Below, one piece after another: positions 16,130-23,972 of a stretch of 38,101 nucleotides of DNA (position 1 is its first letter; the number at the start of each line of letters is the position of its first letter). The notes below the pieces were generated by a model. It had not been told where the DNA came from, did no database searches, and saw nothing but the letters and a program-made list of their open reading frames with translations. Origin of the DNA: Acidimicrobiaceae bacterium (GTDB lineage: Bacteria > Actinomycetota > Acidimicrobiia > Acidimicrobiales > RAAP-2); assembly GCA_003152015.1 (NCBI GenBank), contig PLZF01000086.1, positions 2,901 to 41,001 of the forward strand. The letters run 5' to 3'. The position numbers and the translations under genes are program-made.

Positions 16130-17695
16130 ATGGGTAGGGTGCTTGTCACCGAAAAATTGGCTCAAACCGGGCTCGACCTGATGGCCGAGGCGGGGTATGA
16201 CGTCGATGTCCAGTTGGGACTGTCCCCCGACGAGCTGTTGGGTGCCATCGTGGGGGCTCAGGCGCTGGTGATTCGGTCGGCCACCACGGTGACCGCCGAT
16301 GTGCTGGCGGCCGGCACCGATCTGGTGGTGGTGGGAAGGGCCGGCATCGGCCTCGACAACGTCGACGTTCCGGCGGCCACCGAACGCGGGGTCATGGTGG
16401 TCAACGCCCCACAGTCCAACATCCTGTCCGCGGCCGAACAGGCCATGGCGCTGTTGTTGGCGCAGGCCCGGAACATTCCTCAGGCCCACGCCGCCCTGGT
16501 GGCAGGGAAGTGGGAGCGATCCAAGTGGGAAGGCGTCGAGCTCTATGGCAAAACCCTCGGTGTCATCGGGCTGGGCCGGGTCGGTGCCCTGGTGGCTCAG
16601 CGGGCGCTGGCGTTCGGCATGCGTCTGGTGGCCTACGACCCGTTCGTATCGGTGGATCGGGCCAAGCTCATGGGTGTCGAGCTCATGGGCATCGAGGAGC
16701 TGATGGGCGAGTCGGATTTCGTCACCGTCCACCTGCCGAAGAATGCCGAGACGCTGGGGCTCATCGGCAAGGACCTGTTGGCCAAGTCCAAACCCGGCCT
16801 TCGCATCATCAACACCGCCCGTGGTGGCATTGTCGACGAAGATGCCCTGGCCGAGGCCATCCGCTCGGGCCAGGTGCAGGGTGCGGGGCTCGACGTCTTC
16901 GCCAAGGAGCCGACCACCGAGTCGCCGCTCTTCGAGCTTTCCTCGGTCATCGTGACCCCCCACCTCGGCGCATCGACGGCCGAGGCCCAGGACAAAGCCG
17001 GAGTCACCATCGCCGAGCAGGTCATCCTGGCCCTGGCCGGCGACTTCGTCCCGTTCGCGGTCAACGTGTCGGCCGGAGACGTCTCCGAGACAGTGCGGCC
17101 GTTCATGGGTCTCGCCGAGCAACTGGGCCGCATCTTCTCGTGCCTGAACGACGGGCTTCCCGACACGCTCGAGATCGAATACCAGGGCGGCCTGGCCGGC
17201 TCGGGTACCGGCATTCTCACCTTGTCGGTGTTGAAGGGCGTGTTCGCTGCCGCCACCACCGAACCGGTGTCCTATGTCAATGCACCCCAGCTAGCGGCCG
17301 AGCGTGGCCTCGAGGTTCGGGAGACCTCCACCATCACCGCCCACGATTACGTGAACCTGATCACCCTCCGATGCGGTGATCACTCGGTGGCCGGCACCCT
17401 TACCGGGCCCCGCACCGAGCCCCAGTTGGTGATGATGGACGACCACACGGTGGAGGTGCCACCGGCCCCCCACATGTTGGTTGTCCGAAACGATGATCGG
17501 GCCGGCATGATCGGCGTGGTGGGGACCATCCTCGGCGAGGCCGGGGTCTCCATCTCGTCGATGGGCGTGGGCCCCTCGGCCACCGGCAACACCGCGCTGA
17601 TGGTGCTGTCCACCGATCGCTTGGTTCCCGATGGGGCACTGGAGCTGCTCCGGGGATCCGCCGGGATCAGCGACGTCCACACCGTCCAGTCCTGA
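16130..17695 (+). CDS. serA: D-3-phosphoglycerate dehydrogenase
   Basis: This 521-residue enzyme oxidises 3-phosphoglycerate with NAD, the first step of serine synthesis. Its length marks the long actinobacterial form. An N-terminal substrate-binding domain (VIRSATTVTADVL, VVGRAGIGLDNVDVPAA) is followed by the NAD loop GLGRVGALVAQRA, INTARGGIVDEDAL with the catalytic Arg, and TPHLGASTAEAQ with the catalytic His. Then comes the intervening domain of the long forms (FVPFAVNVSAGDVSETV). The C-terminal ACT domain (HMLVVRNDDRAGMIGVVGTI) binds serine as feedback inhibitor in related enzymes. AGAGGAAGG precedes the ATG. serA follows the aminotransferase after 55 bases and is probably co-transcribed with it. 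Confidence 0.96.
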   Translation: MGRVLVTEKLAQTGLDLMAEAGYDVDVQLGLSPDELLGAIVGAQALVIRSATTVTADVLAAGTDLVVVGRAGIGLDNVDVPAATERGVMVVNAPQSNILSAAEQAMALLLAQARNIPQAHAALVAGKWERSKWEGVELYGKTLGVIGLGRVGALVAQRALAFGMRLVAYDPFVSVDRAKLMGVELMGIEELMGESDFVTVHLPKNAETLGLIGKDLLAKSKPGLRIINTARGGIVDEDALAEAIRSGQVQGAGLDVFAKEPTTESPLFELSSVIVTPHLGASTAEAQDKAGVTIAEQVILALAGDFVPFAVNVSAGDVSETVRPFMGLAEQLGRIFSCLNDGLPDTLEIEYQGGLAGSGTGILTLSVLKGVFAAATTEPVSYVNAPQLAAERGLEVRETSTITAHDYVNLITLRCGDHSVAGTLTGPRTEPQLVMMDDHTVEVPPAPHMLVVRNDDRAGMIGVVGTILGEAGVSISSMGVGPSATGNTALMVLSTDRLVPDGALELLRGSAGISDVHTVQS

Positions 17696-17747
17696 CGGCT
17701 CGGGTCGCGGGCACCGATCGGTAGGGCACAGCACCCAGGGAGGTCAA

Positions 17748-18083
17748 TTGATTCCGCATCTGAGCGAATCCCAGGTGGTCACCGTCTTCCGCTCCCGGTT
17801 GCGGGCCGACGCCAACCCGGCCTTCGGGGAGATGGCCGAGGAGATGGAGACGGCCGCACGGCACGTCCCGGGTTTCGTCGACTTCAAGACGTTCACGGCT
17901 GACGACGGAGAACGGGTGTCATTGGTGACCTTCGCGTCGAGCGAGGCCCACCGCACCTGGCGGGACGACCCGCGCCACCGCCAGGCGCAGCGGCGGGGTC
18001 GGGAGGAGTTCTACGAGGAGTACTCGATTCAGGTTTCCAATTGCATGCACGTCCGCCAATGGGAATCGTCAGGTGATGGCTGA
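17748..18083 (+). CDS. Antibiotic biosynthesis monooxygenase (ABM)-fold protein
   Basis: This small protein of 111 residues has the ferredoxin-like ABM fold pattern: VVTVFRSRLRADANPAF, a helix EEMETAARHVPGFVDFKTF, then ERVSLVTFASSEAHRTWRDDPRHRQAQ and a final strand. Related proteins include quinone-forming monooxygenases, heme-degrading enzymes and many of unknown role, and no catalytic residue decides between these. The best start is a TTG at 17748 right after the ribosome site GGGAGG (17738-17743). A longer reading would run back into the end of serA. It lies downstream of serA by about 50 bases and could be read from the same transcript. Confidence 0.7.
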   Translation: MIPHLSESQVVTVFRSRLRADANPAFGEMAEEMETAARHVPGFVDFKTFTADDGERVSLVTFASSEAHRTWRDDPRHRQAQRRGREEFYEEYSIQVSNCMHVRQWESSGDG

Positions 18084-18114
18084 GGTGAGCGTCTCCATTG
18101 CGGGTCGGCTCAGG

Positions 18115-18657
18115 TCAGGAGCGGGAAACCAGCAGCCGGAAGCCGGTGTCGAAGGTGGGGCTGTCTACCAGGTCGGCGTAGCGACGGTCCCAGGACCCGG
18201 TCCGGAGGTCATCGGCCAGTCTGCCCATGGCCCGTTCGACCACCGACGGATCGACCTGGGCGAAACCCGACATATGGCTTCGGATCTCCGGTTCGAGGTA
18301 GGCGTGGGGCCGACACCAGAACGCCCCGAGGGCGCCGTCGGTGAACTCCCGGGTGAGCGGGAGCACGGTCACCTCGGCATCGAGATGGTCGACCACGTCA
18401 TCGAATGAGGTGCGGATGGCATCGAGGACCCCGATCTCGGGCACGTAGTCGCGGATGACCCACTGGTCACCGTGACACACCGGGTCGAAGGTGAGGACGA
18501 TCCGGAGCGGTGCCACCCGGCAGAGCTCGTCGAGCCCGGCCCGCCAGTCCTCCCAGTGGTGGACGCTCAACACCCTCACGATGGCGGCGGCCCAGGCGGG
18601 ATCGGTGCGGCGGCCTTCCGTGTAGCCGATGCCGATCCGGTCGTACGCCGGTGTCGG
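18115..18657 (-). pseudogene. SAM-dependent methyltransferase relic lacking the cofactor-binding motif
   Basis: Read on the minus strand, the frame starts just after a stop codon with no start codon in view. It gives PAYDRIGIGYTEGRRTDPAW, the N-terminal signature of a class I methyltransferase family. Directly behind AAAI follows VRVLSVHHWEDWRAGLDELC, which normally lies about 55-60 residues further on. The region in between, with the glycine-rich SAM-binding loop and acidic strand, is absent. The C-terminal half (LRIVLTFDP, DYVPEIGVLDA, FGALGAFW-like FTDGALGAFWC) is intact up to the stop at 18115-18117. With no start codon and no SAM site this is most likely a dead gene. A short product from the GTG at 18579 is possible but would lack the cofactor site. 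Confidence 0.7.
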
Positions 18658-18666
18658 GGACGTCGG

Positions 18667-18846
18667 TCAGTCCTTGCGATCCGGGTTGACCGGCACCGGT
18701 GGCCAGGTGTCCCCACCGATGGTGGGAATCGACCCCTCGGTCCGACCGGCACCGTCGGACCTCGATCCGAGGACACGGGCCACCGCGGTGGCCACACCGG
18801 CAACCAGGGTGAGCCTGATTGACCACTTCACCAACGTCTTGAGCAT
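18667..18846 (-). CDS. Small single-span membrane protein
   Basis: This 59-residue protein starts MLKTLVKWSIRLTLVAGVAT with a single hydrophobic span at about residues 5-24. A basic linker (ARVLGSRSDG) and a Pro-rich tail ending WPPVPVNPDRKD follow. Short proteins of this layout, one membrane helix and a Trp-Pro-Pro-like end, are common in actinobacteria and of unknown role. The start is supported by TACTGT exactly six bases upstream on the minus strand, fitting a leaderless promoter. It is divergent from the membrane protein at 18907 with 60 bases between the starts. Confidence 0.7.
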   Translation of the reverse strand: MLKTLVKWSIRLTLVAGVATAVARVLGSRSDGAGRTEGSIPTIGGDTWPPVPVNPDRKD

Positions 18847-18852
18847 CCACAC

Positions 18853-18858
18853 ACAGTA
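18853..18858 (-). promoter_or_regulatory. Leaderless -10 box of the 59-residue membrane protein
   Basis: TACTGT on the minus strand lies six bases before the ATG at 18846, fitting TANNNT-6-ATG; there is no ribosome site. Confidence 0.5.
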
Positions 18859-18894
18859 GGTGGGAGTTTCCGGGGTCGACTCATCGGCAACGCC

Positions 18895-18900
18895 TACCCT
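18895..18900 (+). promoter_or_regulatory. Leaderless -10 box of the 148-residue membrane protein
   Basis: TACCCT lies six bases before the ATG at 18907, fitting TANNNT-6-ATG. The intervening GGCGGG could also act as a weak ribosome site, so the leaderless reading is slightly less secure here. Confidence 0.5.
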
Positions 18901-18906
18901 GGCGGG

Positions 18907-19353
18907 ATGGAACCCACCCCATCGGTCGGCGAACCTACCCGCCGCCGGGTCTCGGTCGTACTGTTGGCGGTAGCCACCGTCACCGTCTTGTACTGGGTGG
19001 CATGGTTCGTCCATCGCTCGCTGGTCGCCTCCGAGCACTCCGCGGCGTACTACCAGTTCGAAAACGCCTTTCCGTTGGCCGACGGTTGGCTGGTCCTCTG
19101 TCTGGTCGCCGCCGCCTTCACCCTGTCGGCACATCGCCCCGCCTCACTGTTCTGGTTGTTGGCCGGAGGAGGAGCGGGCCTGTACCTCTTTGCCATGGAC
19201 ACGTTGTACGACATCGAGCATGGAATTTGGGGCAAGGGCGCAAACGGTCTGGTCGAGTTGGGCATCAATATCGTCACGGTGGGGCTGTCACTGGCCATCC
19301 TGGGTTGGACCTGGCGACGGCGGGAGGAACTGCTGCACCCGTCCGATGGTTAG
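18907..19353 (+). CDS. Four-span integral membrane protein, unknown function
   Basis: This 148-residue protein has four likely membrane helices at about residues 15-35, 57-74, 80-97 and 115-136, a short charged N-terminus (PTRRR) and a basic C-terminal end (WRRREELLHP). A conserved-looking acidic stretch AMDTLYDIEHGIWGKG lies between helices 3 and 4. I do not recognise a functional family. The stop codon overlaps the end of the converging frameshifted gene at 19350. A leaderless promoter precedes it. Confidence 0.75.
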   Translation: MEPTPSVGEPTRRRVSVVLLAVATVTVLYWVAWFVHRSLVASEHSAAYYQFENAFPLADGWLVLCLVAAAFTLSAHRPASLFWLLAGGGAGLYLFAMDTLYDIEHGIWGKGANGLVELGINIVTVGLSLAILGWTWRRREELLHPSDG

Positions 19354-19726
19354 CGGGCAGCTGACGGGTGAGGGACGATTCGGCAGGGGACTTCGGCCTT
19401 CTCGTCGAGGTGGTAACTGACGCAAATCCGGTGATAGCCATCGGCCACCCACAACGGATCTCCCTGCACCAATAGAACAGGGGAGAGCTTGGACCCCCCT
19501 TGATCTTCTTCAGGTCGGCGGCGACCTCACTGTCATCGGTGCTCGACAACTGTAGGCGCGAGGCCCGAAGCAGATCTTTGGCGGCACGGTGAACCAGCAC
19601 GTCCTGTTTCTGCAATTTCCTGACCAACTTGGTCGCTGCCTCGGCTCCGACCAGCAATGAAAGATACGACGTGGCAGCGGGATAGTCGTGATCTTCGGGC
19701 TCGCGCTTCCAATGCTCCACAGTCAT
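19350..19726 (-). pseudogene. ParB/sulfiredoxin-like protein gene with a frameshift in a run of six G
   Basis: On the minus strand the gene starts with ATG at 19726 after CGGAGG. It reads MTVEHWKREPEDHDYPAATS, LVHRAAKDLLRASRL and AADLKKIKGG. At the run of six G (plus strand C at 19494-19499) the frame shifts by one base. In the new frame it continues SKLSPVLLVQGDPLWVADGY then HRICVSYHLDEKAEVPCRIV and ends at TAA (19350-19352). The rejoined protein would have about 125 residues, the usual size of this uncharacterised actinobacterial family as I remember it. P-V-L-L-V followed by ADGYHR resembles the strand and G-x-H-R element of the ParB/Srx fold; that assignment is inference. A sequencing error in the homopolymer would make the gene intact. 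A real frameshift would make it dead or phase-variable. Confidence 0.7.
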
Positions 19727-19769
19727 GAACCTCCGGTCTCCGGGTTGTCAGGGAACAGAGCTATCGGTG

Positions 19770-20133
19770 TCACAGTGAAGAACCCGATTTCCCCGAAAAT
19801 GCCAGGCGATCGGAGCCAGGCAGAAACCTGGCGTGGATGGCTACGGCGGTCTGCTCGAGATCGAGCGTGCTGTTGTCGATCACGTGAGGCTCGTAGGGAC
19901 CGAGTTGGTTGAACTCTTCCCACAACTGCCGGATGGGCCCTTTGGCGGTGAGGGCCGGGTGTCCGGGTACACGTGGCCGGCGAGACGTGGCGCGGTCCAG
20001 AGCCAATCGGACTCGATGCACACTGACGGGTCGAATCGGACGGCAACCAATGGGGCCACGCTGGATTTCCCAGTTCCGGGTGGGCCGGTGATGATGAGGA
20101 CCGCGGGTGGATCAGCTCGTCGGCTGGGCCAAC
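19770..20133 (-). pseudogene. Relic of a P-loop kinase-like AAA ATPase
   Basis: Immediately after leuD the minus strand reads VLIITGPPGTGKSSVAPLVA, a perfect Walker A loop (GPPGTGKS), then VRFDPSVCIESDWLWT, as in small nucleoside/shikimate kinase-like ATPases. No ATG, GTG or TTG start is present in that frame; a CTG is the only option. About 50 residues into the protein the coding sense moves to another frame, LTAKGPIRQLWEEFNQLGPY followed by EPHVIDNSTLDLEQTAVAIH, which looks like the C-terminal end of the same family, and ends at 19770. The middle part, with Walker B and lid, is missing. This is a deletion relic, not a working enzyme. Confidence 0.65.
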
Positions 20134-20727
20134 TCAGCGGGTGGTCGGAAGCCAGGCAGGGCGTTGTGACTCATACGAGCCGATCTCGTCCACGTATCTG
20201 AGGGTGAGCCCGATGTCGTCCCAGCCGTTCACGAGTCGCTCCCGGGTGAACTCGTCAAGCGGAAAGGTGGTCTCGATACCGGCGGCCGGCGCCCCTACGG
20301 TCCCCGCGGCAACATCGACGGTGATCTCGAGGGACGGATCGGCGATGATGGCGTCGAGCAACTCCCGCCCCACCCGAGCGTCCACCTGTACCGGCACCAG
20401 ACCCACTTTGGTGCAGTTGTTGCGGAAGATGTCGGCAAATTGCGGGGAGATCACCGCTTGAAACCCATAGTCCTGGAGCGCCCACACCGCGTGCTCCCGG
20501 GACGATCCGGTCCCGAAATTGGGCCCGGCGACCAACACCGTCGCTCCCGCGTACTCCTCGTTATTCAGGACAAAGTGACGATCGTCACGCCACTCGGCGA
20601 AGAGCCCGGCCCCGAATCCTGTCCGTTCCACCCGCTTCAGCCAGTCGGACGGGATGATCTGGTCGGTGTCGACATCGGACCGGTCGAGCGGAACAGCCCG
20701 CCCGGTGACTACGGTAACTGCCTGCAT
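20134..20727 (-). CDS. leuD: 3-isopropylmalate dehydratase small subunit
   Basis: This 197-residue protein forms with LeuC the isopropylmalate isomerase of leucine synthesis. It shows the swivelling-domain signatures DRSDVDTDQIIPSDWLKRVE, FGTGSSREHAVWAL (substrate loop), and ISPQFADIFRNNCTKVGLVPV, all typical of LeuD. The start ATG at 20727 shares its A with the leuC stop (TGATG), so translation is coupled. It is the last intact gene of greA-leuC-leuD; a decayed kinase gene follows on the same strand. Confidence 0.96.
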   Translation of the reverse strand: MQAVTVVTGRAVPLDRSDVDTDQIIPSDWLKRVERTGFGAGLFAEWRDDRHFVLNNEEYAGATVLVAGPNFGTGSSREHAVWALQDYGFQAVISPQFADIFRNNCTKVGLVPVQVDARVGRELLDAIIADPSLEITVDVAAGTVGAPAAGIETTFPLDEFTRERLVNGWDDIGLTLRYVDEIGSYESQRPAWLPTTR

Positions 20728-22139
20728 CAGTGAAGCTCCTCGGGGGTAGCGAAGTGGCCGGCCACCGCGGTGGCGGCAGCCACGGCCGGGGACACCAGGT
20801 GGGTGCGACCGCCCCGGCCCTGGCGTCCCTCGAAGTTTCGGTTCGAGGTGGACGCCGCCCGTTCGCCCTGGGCCAACTTGTCGGGGTTCATGGCCAGGCA
20901 CATGGAGCACCCGGGCTGACGCCATTCGAAGCCGGCGTCGATGAAGACGGCATCGAGGCCCTCCGACTCGGCCTGGAGCTTGACCCGGTGGGACCCGGGA
21001 ACCACCAGGGCACGGAGACCTTCCCTTATGTTCCGGTGTCGAAGAACATCGGCCGCGGCACGCAGGTCTTCGATGCGCCCGTTGGTACATGAGCCTATAA
21101 AGACGGTATCGACTGACACGTCGCGGAGGGGGGTGCCGGCGGTGAGCCCCATGTACTCGAGGGCTCGCGCCGCCGCCTCGCGTTCGGTGGGATTGGCGAA
21201 CGAATCGGGGTCGGGGATCGACCCGTCGATGCGGGCTACCTGGGCGGGATTGGTTCCCCAGGTGACATGCGGGGCCAACCCGGTGGCGTCGATGGTCACC
21301 TCTTTGTCGAAGGCGGCATCGGCATCGGTGGAGAGCGTGCGCCAATCGGCGAGGGCCTCCTCCCACGCCGCCCCCTTGGGAGCGTGGTCCCGCCCGGCCA
21401 GGTAGGCAAACGTCGTCTCGTCCGGTGCGATCATCCCAGCCCGCGCACCTGCCTCAATGGACATGTTGCACACCGTCATGCGGCCCTCCATCGACAGCGC
21501 CCGGATAGCCGCACCCCGGTACTCGATGACGTGACCCATGCCGCCGGCGGTCCCGATCTCTCCGATGACGGCCAGCACCACGTCCTTGGCCGTCACCCCG
21601 GCCGGCAGGTCGCCGTCCACGGTGACCGACATGGTGGCCGGGCGCCTCTGGGCGAGGGTTTGGGTGGCCAGTACGTGCTCGACCTCACTGGTACCGATGC
21701 CGAAGGCCAAGGCCCCGAACGCACCGTGGGTCGAGGTGTGACTATCGCCACACACAATGGTCATTCCCGGTTGGGTCAGCCCCTGTTCGGGCCCGATGAT
21801 GTGCACGATCCCCTGGTTGGCATCGCCCATCGGGTAGCAGGTGATCCCGAACTCATTGCAGTTGGTTCCGAGCACCGCCAATTGTTTGGCTGAGATGGGA
21901 TCGGCCACCGGTTTGTCGATGTCGGTGGTGGGGACGTTGTGATCGGCGGTAGCGATGGTCAGATCAGGACGATGGACCCCCCGGCCGGCCAAACGCAGCC
22001 CCTCGAATGCCTGAGGGGAGGTGACCTCGTGGATCAGGTGGAGGTCGATGAAGATGATGTCGGGCTCTTCGCCCACCCCGGCGTGCACGACGTGGCGGTC
22101 CCAGACCTTCTCCGAGAGGGTGCGTGGCGATTCGGGCAT
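20727..22139 (-). CDS. leuC: 3-isopropylmalate dehydratase large subunit
   Basis: This 470-residue iron-sulphur enzyme of the aconitase superfamily isomerises 2-isopropylmalate to 3-isopropylmalate. Recognisable elements are [12 protein letters not shown] at the N-terminus, [44 protein letters not shown] with the first cluster cysteine, and [13 protein letters not shown] with the other two. [19 protein letters not shown] near the end is also diagnostic. The ATG at 22139 lies three bases after the greA stop, so leuC depends on greA transcription and has no room for its own promoter except inside greA. Confidence 0.97.
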   Translation of the reverse strand: MPESPRTLSEKVWDRHVVHAGVGEEPDIIFIDLHLIHEVTSPQAFEGLRLAGRGVHRPDLTIATADHNVPTTDIDKPVADPISAKQLAVLGTNCNEFGITCYPMGDANQGIVHIIGPEQGLTQPGMTIVCGDSHTSTHGAFGALAFGIGTSEVEHVLATQTLAQRRPATMSVTVDGDLPAGVTAKDVVLAVIGEIGTAGGMGHVIEYRGAAIRALSMEGRMTVCNMSIEAGARAGMIAPDETTFAYLAGRDHAPKGAAWEEALADWRTLSTDADAAFDKEVTIDATGLAPHVTWGTNPAQVARIDGSIPDPDSFANPTEREAAARALEYMGLTAGTPLRDVSVDTVFIGSCTNGRIEDLRAAADVLRHRNIREGLRALVVPGSHRVKLQAESEGLDAVFIDAGFEWRQPGCSMCLAMNPDKLAQGERAASTSNRNFEGRQGRGGRTHLVSPAVAAATAVAGHFATPEELH

Positions 22140-22142
22140 CAG

Positions 22143-22628
22143 TCAGTCACCGATCTTTACGATGTGGACCCGAAGGGTGCCACCGGGCGCGGCGTACTCA
22201 ACGGTGTCCCCGGCGGCGTGGCCCATCATGGCCAAACCGAGGGGCGATCCGGGCGAAACCACGGTGACGTCCCCCTGTCGCTCCTCGATGGAGCCGACAA
22301 AAAAGGTCTGAGTATCGGCATCGTCGTCGCCGTCATAGCGGAGGGTGACCACCGAGCCTTGGGCCACGGTGCCGTCCGAGGGAGCGACCTCGTCCACCAC
22401 TTCAGCCTTCTTCAGCATGGCCTGCAGTTGACGGATCCGGGCTTCCATCTTCCCTTGGCTGTCCTTGGCCGCGTGGTAGTCGCCATTTTCCTTCAGGTCG
22501 CCGAGAGCCCGTGCCGCCTCGATGGCGCTGGCGATCTCTACCCGGCCGCGGGTCGTGAGGTCTTCGACTTCGGCATGAAGCCGCTCATAGGTGCTGCGGG
22601 TGAGCTGGGTGGCGGAGGTGTCACTCAT
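22143..22628 (-). CDS. greA: Transcription elongation factor GreA
   Basis: This 161-residue protein stimulates RNA cleavage by backtracked RNA polymerase. The N-terminal coiled coil (LTRSTYERLHAEVEDLTTRG, then the helical hairpin with GDLKENGDYHAAKDSQG) contains the acidic tip residues that reach the polymerase active site. The C-terminal FKBP-like domain (VTLRYDGDDDADTQTFFVGS, VSPGSPLGLAMMGHAAGD) follows. The length is normal. TAGCCT lies eight bases upstream of the ATG on the minus strand, so the transcript is leaderless or nearly so. It is directly followed, after three bases, by leuC, an unusual partner for greA. Confidence 0.95.
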   Translation of the reverse strand: MSDTSATQLTRSTYERLHAEVEDLTTRGRVEIASAIEAARALGDLKENGDYHAAKDSQGKMEARIRQLQAMLKKAEVVDEVAPSDGTVAQGSVVTLRYDGDDDADTQTFFVGSIEERQGDVTVVSPGSPLGLAMMGHAAGDTVEYAAPGGTLRVHIVKIGD

Positions 22629-22787
22629 GGGGTACCAGGCTAACGGGTTTGGGAAGAAGCCCCATCCGTGCCCGGGCCCGGGTTGGGCATCCACACTGGG
22701 CATCGCCGCCGGACCCATCGACTGTCGGAGAGACATGGTGGATGGCAATATCGTGGCCGAACACATCACGAACGAGGGGGCCGACCA
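22629..22787. promoter_or_regulatory. Divergent greA / serine hydrolase intergenic region
   Basis: TAGCCT (22637-22642, minus strand) is a -10 candidate for greA, eight bases from its ATG. CCCGGGCCCGGG at 22671-22682 is a 12-base palindrome; the surrounding 18 bases recur inside the thiolase-like gene (26891-26908). On the plus strand GAGGGGG precedes the hydrolase ATG at 22788 as ribosome site. Confidence 0.35.
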
Positions 22788-23918
22788 ATGGCCGACATAC
22801 AGGGCAGCTGGGACAAGAAGTACGAGGGCGTCGTCACCACGCTGGCGAAGAGCCTCGATGATGGAGGTGACGTCGGGGCATCGGTGGCGGTGATGGTGGG
22901 CGGCGAGCCGGTGGTCGATATCTGGGGAGGCTTCGTCGACGAGGCGAAGACCACCCCCTGGAAGGAGGACACCATCATCAACGTCTGGTCGACGACCAAG
23001 ACGATGACCTTCCTCTGTGCCCTGATGCTGGCCGATCGGGGCGAACTCGACTTCCATGCCCCGGTGGCCACCTACTGGCCCGAGTTCGCGGCCGGCGGCA
23101 AGGAAGCCGTGGAGGTGCGCCACCTGATGGGTCATACCGCCGGCCTGGCCGGATGGACCGAGCCTCTCAAGCACGAGGACCTGGCCGACTGGGAAAAGTG
23201 CACCTCGATGCTGGCCGCCCAAGAACCCTGGTGGGAGCCGGGCACTGCATCCGGGTACCACGCGGTCACCCAGGGCTATCTCATCGGCGAGGTGGTTCGC
23301 CGAATCACCGGAGCGTCGATCGGCACCTGGTTTGCCGACGAGGTGGCCGGCCCCTTGGGTGCCGACTTCCATATCGGGCTGCCCGCCTCCGAGGACGGGC
23401 GGGTGGCACCGGTCATTGCCCCTCCACCGGTGGACCCAAAGGACCTGGGCGCATCCGACATCGCCTTGCGGACCTTGGGCAACCCGGTGTTGGACGCCAC
23501 CGTGTCGCACAACGCCTGGTGGCGCCGGGCGGAGATCCCCGCGGCCAATGGGCAGGGCAACGCCCGATCGGTGGCAACCGTTCAGTCGATCATCTCCGGT
23601 GGCGGGGAGGCCCGGGGGGTCCGACTGCTGTCGGAGAAGGCATGTGATGCCATCTTCGAAGAACAGTCCTACGGCAAGGATCTGGTGCTCGGGATACCGA
23701 TCCGGTTCGGAATGGGGTATGGATTGAGTACCGACATCATGCCGCTGGGCCCGCGGGCCTGTTACTGGGGCGGCTACGGCGGCTCGTTGATCATCATGGA
23801 CCAACAAGCCCGCCTTACCGTGTCGTATGTGATGAATCGGATGGAGAGTGGGTTGGTGGGGGATCTGCGGGGAGCCAACATCGTGATGGCGGCGGTGACG
23901 GGCTTGGCCAACCACTGA
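22788..23918 (+). CDS. Serine hydrolase of the beta-lactamase class C / EstB esterase family
   Basis: This 376-residue protein has the beta-lactamase/esterase fold. The nucleophile motif S-x-x-K is WSTTKTMT (about residues 68-71), and SGYHAVTQGYLIGE contains the Tyr of the second motif. The third motif is not the classical KTG but a glycine-rich YWGGYGGSLIIMD, as in EstB-type esterases. There is no signal peptide at the N-terminus (MADIQGSWDKKYEGV), so it acts in the cytosol, which argues for an esterase rather than a beta-lactamase. The substrate is unknown. The ATG at 22788 follows GAGGGGG. It is divergent from greA. Confidence 0.88.
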   Translation: MADIQGSWDKKYEGVVTTLAKSLDDGGDVGASVAVMVGGEPVVDIWGGFVDEAKTTPWKEDTIINVWSTTKTMTFLCALMLADRGELDFHAPVATYWPEFAAGGKEAVEVRHLMGHTAGLAGWTEPLKHEDLADWEKCTSMLAAQEPWWEPGTASGYHAVTQGYLIGEVVRRITGASIGTWFADEVAGPLGADFHIGLPASEDGRVAPVIAPPPVDPKDLGASDIALRTLGNPVLDATVSHNAWWRRAEIPAANGQGNARSVATVQSIISGGGEARGVRLLSEKACDAIFEEQSYGKDLVLGIPIRFGMGYGLSTDIMPLGPRACYWGGYGGSLIIMDQQARLTVSYVMNRMESGLVGDLRGANIVMAAVTGLANH

Positions 23919-23972
23919 CGCCGGGAACCAGGGACGGTCACCAACTGTCCCGTGAGGTAGGGAGCCACAGCG

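Noticed and set aside
16087..16137. 16-codon upstream frame overlapping the serA start (MTIEIDPISQRKDHHG)
   Set aside because: It has no serine run and no hairpin, and it spans the serA ribosome site by chance. I see no evidence for attenuation.
20134..21366. A 410-codon reading including leuD
   Set aside because: The first half is an out-of-frame, Arg/His-rich shadow of leuC; LeuD begins at [12 protein letters not shown] (20727).
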